Shown here piece by piece: positions 53,644-61,257 of a stretch of DNA of 61,257 nt. Position 1 is the first letter of the stretch. Each line of letters begins with the position of its first letter. This DNA is from Burkholderiales bacterium. GTDB taxonomy: Bacteria; Pseudomonadota; Gammaproteobacteria; Burkholderiales; Burkholderiaceae. The stretch lies in contig JAMFSK010000122.1 in assembly GCA_026225235.1 (NCBI GenBank), positions 1 through 61,257 of the forward strand. Direction: 5' to 3'. A model generated the notes under the pieces. It did not search any database and was not told where the DNA came from. It saw nothing but the letters and a program-made list of their open reading frames with translations. Position numbers and translations under genes: made by a program.

Positions 53644-54502
53644 CCCCTCCAAATCCTTACCTCGGATTATTTCGCAGGCGTGTGACAGTGTGATGTGTAA
53701 GCGCTGCGAAAGGAGTATTTTACGTCCTTCATTTTTCGAACTTTGCTTATTAAATAGTGCACTGTCCGACGCGTTTCAGCCTCCGATTAACTTTGCCAAG
53801 TCGCGTTTATAAGCGGGTCACGTCAATCGAAATTAGTCTCGATAATGCCTGAGTGTATTAATAGTAAGGGCGTTATGCGAGGGAATTAAAATTTATTGAG
53901 GATGGAATATCCGGGGGTGACCACACGTTATGCGGACGGCCTTCGTCGGCATCAAGGGAGGGCGTCGTGTAAGTCTGACCCTCGATACTGTTTCAGCCTG
54001 CTGCAGCGGGCACTTACCACGCGAGCCGATGCATCGCCTTTCTTGAATCCTTGCGAATACCCTTCGGTGATGAAGCGATTTTTTGCCTGAGTTCGGGCGA
54101 GCCGGATTTGAGCACAGAACGTCACAAGTTGTCATCGCACGTTCGATTCGCACTTTGAGCGCGTCGCGACGCCACCCGTCATCGCGCCGGCGACTCCGCA
54201 AGGCATGTCGTGCAAGGCCTCGATATGTGTTCTTAACAGTTACGAATCGCTTCCTCGCTCTGTGCGAGCGACCTGCCAGGCGATGACCCGCGCCGCGCCC
54301 CCAAGTTCCCCTCGTTTGTGCCGATCGTTTTGCTTCCCCTTGCAGAAAACGATTACGCGGGATGTAAGGCCTATTACACGCGGTGTTAGCCACTGTAATC
54401 AAAAGTGTCTTTTCGTAACGGTTTGACATGAATCAGGCGTCGTCAGGGAGCCGTAAGGAACGCACCCGGGCCTCGAAAACCGTAAGTAAAGCGAAAGAAA
54501 AA

Positions 54503-54520
54503 TTGGCATACCCATTGCTT
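54503..54520 (+). promoter_or_regulatory. sigma-54 promoter of TonB-dependent receptor 1
   Basis: TTGGCATACCCATTGCTT, with GG at 54505-54506 and GC at 54517-54518 and exactly 10 bases between. The expected start is about 54530, leaving a leader of about 165 bases before the GTG at 54694. Confidence 0.8.
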
Positions 54521-54693
54521 AGTGACGCCCGCCGTAAGAAAGAGTGTTCGGGCTGAGGCCGTGCCGGAGCACAACAAATAAGGTCGTTGCGTGCGATACA
54601 CACACGCCCGCATACGGACTGCTGCAGGCGCCGACCAGGTGCCCCGCCGCACTTACCAACTGGGTACAGCCCACAAAGAAGCAAGGGGAAAAC

Positions 54694-57405
54694 GTGAAAC
54701 AGAAGGTGTTGGTATCCGCCATCAAAAAGATCGTGGGGGCCGAGTTGCTGCTGTCCGCAGCGTTCGTGCCGGTCGCGTTCGCACAGACCGCCCCGGTTAC
54801 GCCGGCCAGCGATGCTGCTGCAGCGGCACCTGCAACGCCCGCGAGTTCGGCGGGAACGACGAAGCTCGAGCGTGTCGAAGTCACCGGCACACTGATCCGG
54901 AGTTCTGACAAGACGGCCTATAACCAGGTCCAGACGGTCACCGCGAAAGACATCACTGACAGCGGCTACACCACCGTGGCTGACTACCTGCGCGGCATCA
55001 GCGCGAACTCGGGTAGCAGCTTCGACCAAAGCTCGAACGACAGCTTCGCACCGGGTGCCTCGGGCATCGCGCTGCACGGCCTGAGCGAGAAGTACACCCT
55101 TGTGCTGGTCGACGGCCAGCGTGTGACACCGTATGCGTTCGCAGTGAACGGTACGGACACCTTCTTTGACTTGAACACGTTGCCGCTCAACGTGATCGAC
55201 CGCATCGAAATCGTCAAGACGGGTGCCGTGTCGCAATACGGCTCGGACGCAATCGGCGGCGTGGTCAACATCATCACGAAGAAAAACCAGCACGGCATCA
55301 CGCTCGACGCAAGCTATGGCCTGGCGACGGACGGCGGTGGCGGCACGACCAAGTTCAGCGCAGCGGGCGGCTTTGGCGACATCAACGCCGACCGTTTCAA
55401 CGTGTCGGGCGCGTTGAGCTACTACAAGGACAACGGCTTTACGGCCGCTGACCGTGATTCCACCGAAAACCTCGACTACAGCAATCGTCCGGGCGGGTTG
55501 TTGCAGCAACCCCAAAGCTATTACTTCCCAACGGGCGGCAACAACACGGCGCTCGCGCCATGCCCGAACGGTGGCCGCACGGTGCCGTTCTCGGCCGTGT
55601 CGCCGGGCGGTACGGGTACGACTTGCGTGAACAACTACGCTTCGTCATATTCGCTTCAACCTTCGAGCGAACGTCTGAGCGCGAAGCTCAACGGCATCTT
55701 CAAGATCAACGACGACGTGCAAGCGTTCGCTGACTTGTGGGTGAGCCGTAACGACACGAGCAGCAACATCTCGCCGTCGGGCTTCAGCAGCAGCTCGACG
55801 TATTTCGACCCGGCTACGCAAGGCATCGCGACGCTGGCGAACGGCGGCTACATTCCGGCGGGCGCATCGAACAACCCGACGGGCGTCGACACGGGCATCG
55901 CCTTCAACTTCCCGGAAGCCGAAGGCATCCGTACGGTGTCGAACTTCGTTCGCGCATCGACGGGCGTGAAGGGTAGCTTCACCACGCCGGTGATCGGCGA
56001 CTGGGATTGGCAAGCGTCGTACAGCCACTCGCAAGACGTCGTGTCGAGCACCTACAGCAATGTGCTGAGCGTGCCGGCGTTGAACAACATTCTGCAGAAC
56101 GGTGCGTACAACTTCGAGAACCCGGCTCTGACGCCGAATGGTCTGGATGGCCTGTTCCAGCAAGCGACGACCCAGGGTATCAGCAAGCTCGACACGGTCG
56201 ACCTGACCGCATCGACGCCGAACCTGTTCAAGCTGCCTGCAGGCGATGTCGGTTTCGGTATCGGTGCACAGTTCCTGCATGAGTCGGAATACATCAACGG
56301 CATCACGGCAGACGTCATCCCGGCGTCGGTGCAGACGGTCGATGGTGAACGCAATGTGTTCGCGGGTTACTACGAATTCAACATTCCGATCATCAAGAAC
56401 TTGACGTTCGACCAGTCGGGTCGTTATGACCATTACAGCGATTTCGGTGGCGCGTTCTCGCCGCACTTCGCGTTGCGCTATCAGCCGATCCAGGCGTTGA
56501 CGGCCTACGCTTCGTACAGCCGCGGCTTCCGTGCTCCGACCCTGATCGAAAACTCGCAGTCGAAGAGCTTCTCGGCACAGGAAGCGAACGACCCGTACAG
56601 CCCGATCAACCCGGGTGGTCAGGTTGGCGTGACCGAAATCACGAACGGCAATCCGGCGCTGCAGCCTGAGCACACGAAGAACTTCAACATCGGGTTCGAA
56701 CTGTCGCCGACTTCGACGACGAATATCGGTTTCGACTGGTATCGCGTCAACATCAGCGACGTGATCGCCACGCAAGGCGCGAGCGTGCAAACGCTGATCG
56801 ACGAGAATGACCCGTCGATCGTCGTGCGTAATGCGGACGGTACGATCAGCCACGTGAACCAAAGCTACGGCAACGTGGCGTACCTGAACACCGACGGCTT
56901 CGAAGGCACGTTCAGCCAATCGCTGCCGACCGCGATCGGTACCTTCACGCTGTCGGGCGACTACGCTTGGGTATGGCACTTCCAGATGCCGAACAACGGT
57001 ATCGCCAGCGACTTCGCGGGTAACAACGGTGCGTTCTACGAGCCGTTCGGTGCTGCGATTCCGCGTTGGAAGGGCAACACGACCCTGTCGTGGCAATACT
57101 CGAAGTGGCTCGCCACGATGACCTGGCAGTACACGGGTCCGTACACGCAAGCTATCGGCAACGCGACCGGCGCCTATCCGGGCGAATCGGGTTCTGTGGC
57201 TTCGTACAGCGTGTTCAACCTGTTCGTGACGTATAACGGCTTCAAAAACTGGACGCTCTACGGCGGCATCGACAACATCTTCAATCGTGCGCCCCCGTTC
57301 GATCCGGTTTGGCAAGGCTTCGCCGACTACAACGGCTACGACACGTCGCTTTACAACAATGTGGGCCGCTTCGTTCAGATTGGCGCGAGCTACCACTTCA
57401 AGTAA
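54694..57405 (+). CDS. TonB-dependent outer-membrane receptor 1
   Basis: 903 residues from the GTG at 54694, chosen because AAGGGGAAAA precedes it and the same start context precedes the paralogue. Signal peptide about 1-30 (LVSAIKKIVGAELLLSAAFVP, then AFA). A TonB box is likely within LERVEVTG (about 58-65). The plug domain (about 65-200) has VTAKDITDSGYTTVADYLRG, LVLVDGQRV and IEIVKTGAVSQYGSDAIGGVVNIITKK. The rest is a beta-barrel ending in SYHFK. No siderophore gene is nearby, so the ligand is not assignable. It is strongly similar to receptor 2 over its full length. Confidence 0.93.
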   Translation: MKQKVLVSAIKKIVGAELLLSAAFVPVAFAQTAPVTPASDAAAAAPATPASSAGTTKLERVEVTGTLIRSSDKTAYNQVQTVTAKDITDSGYTTVADYLRGISANSGSSFDQSSNDSFAPGASGIALHGLSEKYTLVLVDGQRVTPYAFAVNGTDTFFDLNTLPLNVIDRIEIVKTGAVSQYGSDAIGGVVNIITKKNQHGITLDASYGLATDGGGGTTKFSAAGGFGDINADRFNVSGALSYYKDNGFTAADRDSTENLDYSNRPGGLLQQPQSYYFPTGGNNTALAPCPNGGRTVPFSAVSPGGTGTTCVNNYASSYSLQPSSERLSAKLNGIFKINDDVQAFADLWVSRNDTSSNISPSGFSSSSTYFDPATQGIATLANGGYIPAGASNNPTGVDTGIAFNFPEAEGIRTVSNFVRASTGVKGSFTTPVIGDWDWQASYSHSQDVVSSTYSNVLSVPALNNILQNGAYNFENPALTPNGLDGLFQQATTQGISKLDTVDLTASTPNLFKLPAGDVGFGIGAQFLHESEYINGITADVIPASVQTVDGERNVFAGYYEFNIPIIKNLTFDQSGRYDHYSDFGGAFSPHFALRYQPIQALTAYASYSRGFRAPTLIENSQSKSFSAQEANDPYSPINPGGQVGVTEITNGNPALQPEHTKNFNIGFELSPTSTTNIGFDWYRVNISDVIATQGASVQTLIDENDPSIVVRNADGTISHVNQSYGNVAYLNTDGFEGTFSQSLPTAIGTFTLSGDYAWVWHFQMPNNGIASDFAGNNGAFYEPFGAAIPRWKGNTTLSWQYSKWLATMTWQYTGPYTQAIGNATGAYPGESGSVASYSVFNLFVTYNGFKNWTLYGGIDNIFNRAPPFDPVWQGFADYNGYDTSLYNNVGRFVQIGASYHFK

Positions 57406-57454
57406 GCACAAGCCCTTTCCGAGTCCGCCTCGCGCGGACCTCGGGAGGTCTCGG

Positions 57455-57483
57455 AACGGCACCTTCGGGTGCCGTTTTTTTTT
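57455..57483 (+). terminator. rho-independent terminator of receptor 1
   Basis: AACGGCACC and GGTGCCGTT form a perfect 9-pair stem with a TTCG tetraloop, followed by a run of nine T. Confidence 0.95.
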
Positions 57484-57746
57484 GCCTGCGAGATGCGTGG
57501 GGGGAGGGCCCGATCCGCTGAGTTCTGCGCCCCGGTCCTTACAGTCTTCATTGCCTGAAAATTACGATATGAATTCATAAAACTATCGGTATGCATACGA
57601 TTCACTGTTTGATAGTGCGCAATCGTGTTTATAACAGATCGCTTAAATTCGATGAATCGCTTACTCATAAAGAGATTCAGGCCATTTGAGAAATTATTAC
57701 AAAACGCCTGATAGAAATATTAAATGAAAGAAACGATAGGAAATTG

Positions 57747-57764
57747 TTGGCATGCTGTTTGCTT
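57747..57764 (+). promoter_or_regulatory. sigma-54 promoter of TonB-dependent receptor 2
   Basis: TTGGCATGCTGTTTGCTT, GG at 57749-57750 and GC at 57761-57762, with exactly 10 bases between. The expected start is about 57774. The following bases include GCAGTAAGGA, shared with the other plus-strand promoters. Confidence 0.85.
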
Positions 57765-57947
57765 ATTGTCGGGCTGCAGTAAGGAAGGCGTGGCCGACAC
57801 CATCGAGCCGCGTCTTAAGAAAACAACTCGAGCGCGGCGTGTGGGCGATTCGCTACACCCGCTGGCGCACCGCTGCTCGCGCAGGCCAACCGTGCCTCCG
57901 TGAGACGGCATCTAACGGGCGCAACCCGCCAGCAACAAGGGGAAACA

Positions 57948-60635
57948 GTGAAACAGAAGGTCTTGGTGTCAGCCATCAAGAAGATCGTCGGAGCAGAGCT
58001 GCTGGTCTCGACCGTCTTCATTCCCGTCGCATTCGCGCAAACCGCTCCCGCTCTCCCGGCCGCTGCCAGCTCGGCGACCGCGCCTGCCGCCGCTCCTGCC
58101 GCGGAAGGCAAAGACACGACAAAACTGGCGCGCGTCGAAGTCACCGGCTCGCTGATCAAGAGTTCCGACAAGACGGGCTATAACCAGGTCCAGACAGTGA
58201 CCGCGAAGGACATCGAGAACGCGGGCTACACGACCGTCGCCGATTTCCTGCACGGCGTGTCGGCGAACTCGGCCAGTAGCTGGGGCGAATCGAACACGAA
58301 TTCGTTTGCCCCCGGCGGCGCGGGTATCGCGCTGCGCGGCCTGAGCGAGAAGTACACGCTGGTGCTCGTCGATGGCCAACGCGTCGCGAACTACGCCCTG
58401 GCCGTGAACGGTACCGACAGCTTCTTTGACCTGAACACGCTGCCGCTGAACATCATCGACCGCGTCGAGATCGTGAAGACGGGTGCGGTGTCCCAGTACG
58501 GCTCGGACGCGATCGCGGGGGTGGTCAACATCATCACCAAGCGCAACTTCAAGGGTCTGGAGCTGGATGCCAACCTGGGCAAGCCCCAGCATCCGGGCGG
58601 TTTTGAAGAGCGCTTCAGTATCCTCGGCGGCATTGGCGACCTGAACGCCGACGGCTGGAACGTCACCGCGGCGGGCAGCTACTACAAGCAGAACGGCTTT
58701 ACCCTGGGCGACCGCGACTTCACTGCCAGCCAGGACTTCTCGCAATACGGTGGTGTGAAGGGCCCGACGATCAGCGCGCAGAAGAGCAACTGGTATGCGC
58801 CCGACGGCTCGACTGTGGCGATGACGCCGTGTCCGTACAACAGCACCAACATGGGCTCGTTTTGCGGCTTCAACAATGCCAACGCTGTCTCTGCGCAAGC
58901 CGCGAGCGAGCGCTGGAACGCCAAGGTCCACGGTACGCTCAAGCTCAACGAGAGCATCCAGGCGTATGCCGACTTGTGGCTGAGCCGCAATACGACCGAC
59001 TTGCTGCAAGGCTATGACGTCGTGCGTAGCACGACCAACCGCTACGACCCGACCACGACCTCGTTCGCATCGGTCGGTGCCGTGGTGCCGGCGTCGAACC
59101 CGTACAACCCGTTCGGCGTCGATACGCCGATTCGCTACACCTTCGCCGACCGGGCGACCGGTGTCGACACCACATCGACCTTCTGGCGCGCGTCGACGGG
59201 GGTCAAGGGGTCGTTCACGACGCCGAAGCTCGGCGACTGGGATTGGGCGTTGGATGTTGGCCACTCGCAAAGCACGGTGGCCGTCACCTACACGAACGAC
59301 ATGCTCGTCTCGTCGCTGGAGAACATTCTCCAGAACGGCGTGTTCAACTTCTCCGATCCGTCGTCGACGCCTAACGGTCTCGACGGTCTGTACGTCAACG
59401 ACCAGCAGCTCAATATCACCAAGCTGGATACGGTGACGGCGACTGCCTCGACGGCTAACTTGTTCTCGATGCCGGCCGGCGATGTCGGCTTCGGTATCGG
59501 TTCGGAATTCCGCCACGAAGCAACGCATATCGGTCTCGGCACGCTGCAGTCGCAGGGTCTGGTCGCACCGGGCACGTTCCAGTCGGTGGAGGGCGAGCGC
59601 AACGTCGCGGCGATCTACTATCAGATCGACGTGCCGCTGATCCCCAAGCTGACGTTCAGCCAGTCGGGGCGCTATGACCACTACAGCGATTTCGGCGGTG
59701 CATTCTCGCCGCGCTTTGCCTTGCGCTACCAGCCCATCCAGGCTTTGACGGCCTACGCGTCGTATAGCCGCGGCTTCCGCGCGCCGACGCTGGTGGAGAG
59801 CTCGCAATCGACCACGGCCTCGGCCCAGCTCGTGGACGACCCTAACGATCCGGATCCGGCCAACGTCAGCGCCACCCGTTCGGAACTCACGCGCGGCAAT
59901 CCGAACCTGTCGCCGGAACGCACCAAGAACTACAACCTGGGCTTCCAGCTGTCGCCGGCCGCTCATACCGATATCGGCTTCGATTACTACAAGATCAACA
60001 TCGATGGCGTGATCGGTTCGGGCGACGTGCAGGCCATCGTCGACCAGAACGATCCGACGCAAGTGGTGCGCAACACGGACGGCACGATCAAGTACATCAA
60101 CGCCTCGTACTCGAATCTGGGTACGCTGACGACCGACGGCTTCGAGTTCACCTTCCGTCAGGGGCTGCCCACGGCATTCGGTACGTTCACGTTGTCAGGC
60201 GACTGGGCCTATGTGTATCACTTCAAGATCAACGACGGCCAGGGTGGCGTGACCGAGTACGCGGGCAACAACCTCGCGCTCAACACAGTGTTCGGCGCCT
60301 CGTTTCCGCGCTGGAAGGGCAACACGGACTTCAGCTGGGCCTATGCGAACCTGACGACCACGCTGACCTGGCAGTACACGGGTCCATACACGAACGCGGT
60401 CGGTTTGACGCCGAGCTCGACGTCGGTCTCGTCATACAGCCAGTTCAACCTGTTCGCCACCTATCGCGGCTTCAAGAACTGGACGATCTACGGGGGCATC
60501 AACAACCTGTTCGATCGTCACCCGCCGGCTGACCCGGTGTGGCAGTACTACTCGAACCTGACCGGCTACGACGCTTCGCTGTATTCGGAAGTGGGCCGCT
60601 TCTTCCAGGTCGGCGCGACGTACCGCTTCAAGTAA
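57948..60635 (+). CDS. TonB-dependent outer-membrane receptor 2
   Basis: 895 residues from the GTG at 57948, preceded by AAGGGGAAACA. The signal peptide (about 1-30) is nearly identical to receptor 1, as are the TonB-box region ARVEVTG (about 61-67) and the plug. The barrel segment RYDHYSDFGGAFSP...ALRYQPIQALTAYASYSRGFRAPTL is conserved almost unchanged, while the extracellular loops (about 260-420 and 600-700) differ. This suggests duplication then divergence in ligand specificity. Ends in TYRFK. Ligand unknown. Confidence 0.93.
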   Translation: MKQKVLVSAIKKIVGAELLVSTVFIPVAFAQTAPALPAAASSATAPAAAPAAEGKDTTKLARVEVTGSLIKSSDKTGYNQVQTVTAKDIENAGYTTVADFLHGVSANSASSWGESNTNSFAPGGAGIALRGLSEKYTLVLVDGQRVANYALAVNGTDSFFDLNTLPLNIIDRVEIVKTGAVSQYGSDAIAGVVNIITKRNFKGLELDANLGKPQHPGGFEERFSILGGIGDLNADGWNVTAAGSYYKQNGFTLGDRDFTASQDFSQYGGVKGPTISAQKSNWYAPDGSTVAMTPCPYNSTNMGSFCGFNNANAVSAQAASERWNAKVHGTLKLNESIQAYADLWLSRNTTDLLQGYDVVRSTTNRYDPTTTSFASVGAVVPASNPYNPFGVDTPIRYTFADRATGVDTTSTFWRASTGVKGSFTTPKLGDWDWALDVGHSQSTVAVTYTNDMLVSSLENILQNGVFNFSDPSSTPNGLDGLYVNDQQLNITKLDTVTATASTANLFSMPAGDVGFGIGSEFRHEATHIGLGTLQSQGLVAPGTFQSVEGERNVAAIYYQIDVPLIPKLTFSQSGRYDHYSDFGGAFSPRFALRYQPIQALTAYASYSRGFRAPTLVESSQSTTASAQLVDDPNDPDPANVSATRSELTRGNPNLSPERTKNYNLGFQLSPAAHTDIGFDYYKINIDGVIGSGDVQAIVDQNDPTQVVRNTDGTIKYINASYSNLGTLTTDGFEFTFRQGLPTAFGTFTLSGDWAYVYHFKINDGQGGVTEYAGNNLALNTVFGASFPRWKGNTDFSWAYANLTTTLTWQYTGPYTNAVGLTPSSTSVSSYSQFNLFATYRGFKNWTIYGGINNLFDRHPPADPVWQYYSNLTGYDASLYSEVGRFFQVGATYRFK

Positions 60636-60692
60636 CCCGCCGACGAGCGTCCGGGTCTCGCCAGAGCCCGGGCGCGTCGGTGCAGACGTCTG

Positions 60693-60721
60693 ACGGCGGC
60701 TCCCTTGGAGTCGCCGTTTTT
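60693..60721 (+). terminator. rho-independent terminator of receptor 2
   Basis: ACGGCGGCTCC pairs with GGAGTCGCCGT (one G-T pair) around CTT, followed by TTTTT. Confidence 0.9.
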
Positions 60722-60925
60722 ATTGGCCGTTTGCCGTCTTTAAATCAGTATTAAAAATACCTTTTTGCGCCGGGCTGGTGCGGTACGCATTTTCTTTGTG
60801 CGAAAAGCGTTCAGATTCTAAAGACATTTCAAAAATGCTCCATTTCATTGTCGGGCATTCGTAAAGCGTAAAAAAACGGTCTTCGCAAGTCCTTCAGAAA
60901 ACATTACGGAAATATTATGAAATGC

Positions 60926-60941
60926 TGTTGTTAAGACAACA
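60926..60941. other. TGTTGT-TAAG-ACAACA inverted repeat
   Basis: Perfect 6-base arms, about 175 bases upstream of the -24 element at 61116, a normal distance for a sigma-54 activator site. Confidence 0.35.
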
Positions 60942-61113
60942 CTTTCTTTCCAAAGCGTAAATTTTTGTTGGACGTATCATCGACTTTGGTCTCCCCGGTC
61001 GTTGTGTAAAACCCCTGCCAAACCCTTACCAGACGGTCGATACAGCTCATGGCGATGCGGCCGGAATTTTCCTTTCAAAACCAAAATTAATGCAAAGTAA
61101 TTGCATGTTTAAA

Positions 61114-61130
61114 TTGGCATGGAGCTTGCG
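61114..61130 (+). promoter_or_regulatory. sigma-54 promoter at window edge, reading right
   Basis: TTGGCATGGAGCTTGCG, GG at 61116-61117 and GC at 61128-61129, with exactly 10 bases between. Followed after 16 bases by GTAAGGA, as at receptor 2. It predicts a gene just beyond the window. Confidence 0.75.
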
Positions 61131-61257
61131 AGCGAGTGGCTCGCTGTAAGGATTCGAATCACGGACAAAATCCAATGGCTCAAATGCATCAAATATAAGT
61201 GCATTGCACAACCACCATCAGCTCTGCACGAGTAATCGACGTGATGCTCCATCCGCC

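Larger units (their letters stand above)
53028..54502. other. 1.5-kb divergent regulatory region between exbB and receptor 1
   Basis: No gene is supported; reading frames here have poor composition. Base composition falls toward AT over about 53200-53900. It holds a minus-strand sigma-54 promoter (53114-53132) and, at its right edge, a plus-strand one (from 54503). Three perfect inverted repeats lie at 53372-53402, 53585-53605 and 53616-53643. Enhancer sites for an RpoN activator would be expected here. Confidence 0.6.
57406..57947 (+). other. 542-base region between the two receptor genes
   Basis: Contains a terminator (57455-57483), an AT-rich stretch with the palindrome GTATGCATAC (57589-57598), the sigma-54 promoter (57747-57764) and a leader of about 170 bases. 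No gene is supported. Confidence 0.7.
60636..61257 (+). other. 622-base region after receptor 2, to the window end
   Basis: Holds the receptor 2 terminator, an AT-rich stretch with the inverted repeat TGTTGT-TAAG-ACAACA (60926-60941), and a fourth sigma-54-type promoter (61114-61130) reading off the right edge. No coding sequence is evident before the end. Confidence 0.7.

Noticed and set aside
53462..53812. 116-codon frame in the AT-rich exbB-receptor region
   Set aside because: No ribosome-binding site, poor composition, no recognisable domain.
53893..54429. 178-codon minus-strand frame upstream of receptor 1
   Set aside because: Arg-rich, no start signals or domain; lies in the presumed regulatory region.
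57541..57746. Fur box upstream of receptor 2
   Set aside because: AT-rich, but no 19-base GATAATGATAATCATTATC-like dyad could be found here or at the other receptors.
55645..60062. Long minus-strand frames opposite the two receptor genes
   Set aside because: Shadows of conserved receptors; the two shadows resemble each other only because the receptors do.

Overview
The window is high-GC chromosomal DNA from a betaproteobacterium, most likely in the Burkholderiaceae (Burkholderia sensu lato). This rests on gene content: tandem DUF4148 secreted proteins, a Uup-like ABC-F next to parE-parC, an mdc malonate decarboxylase operon and a YejABEF-TldD/E operon. Genus and species cannot be fixed from the sequence alone. 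No insertion sequence, prophage, rRNA operon or CRISPR array was seen.

Layout. 0-4.3 kb: an AhpD-like protein, three near-identical tandem DUF4148 genes that each carry a copied leader, small envelope proteins, tRNA-Arg(CCT) and rubredoxin. 4.5-11.9 kb: uup, parE, parC and a CopD-like membrane protein, with short tandem repeats between uup and parE. 11.9-18.7 kb, minus strand: a GGDEF-EAL protein, RidA, a LysN-like aminotransferase, an EamA transporter and an MFS transporter. 18.9-25.7 kb, plus strand: a GntR regulator and mdcABCDEGH, genes overlapping or nearly so. 25.9-32.2 kb: a MocR-type regulator, htpG behind a close match to a sigma-32 promoter, a deoxyinosine glycosylase, and an ABC exporter behind a putative 16-codon leader peptide. 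32.3-38.9 kb: two GNATs, a VOC protein, a spermidine-synthase-like protein, a DUF3311-MctP pair, gene remnants and transaldolase. 39.1-51.0 kb, minus strand: yejABEF-tldD-tldE-like, then an RND pump. 51.2-61.3 kb: exbB-exbD-tonB on the minus strand and two paralogous TonB-dependent receptors on the plus strand.

The most striking observation is in the last 8 kb. Four sequences match the sigma-54 (RpoN) -24/-12 promoter with the invariant GG-N10-GC spacing. One reads into exbB-exbD-tonB, one into each receptor, and one lies at the right edge of the window with no gene yet in view, which predicts a third receptor just outside. The TonB energising complex and a tandem receptor array therefore look like one RpoN-controlled outer-membrane import regulon rather than the usual Fur-controlled iron system. 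The required enhancer-binding protein is not in the window, and the substrate is unknown.

Other systems worth attention are the translational coupling of the Yej peptide importer to TldD/TldE peptidases, the malonate operon that lacks its usual transporter and has an MFS permease divergently placed, and the amplified DUF4148 genes with Pho-box-like direct repeats and a conserved leader hairpin.
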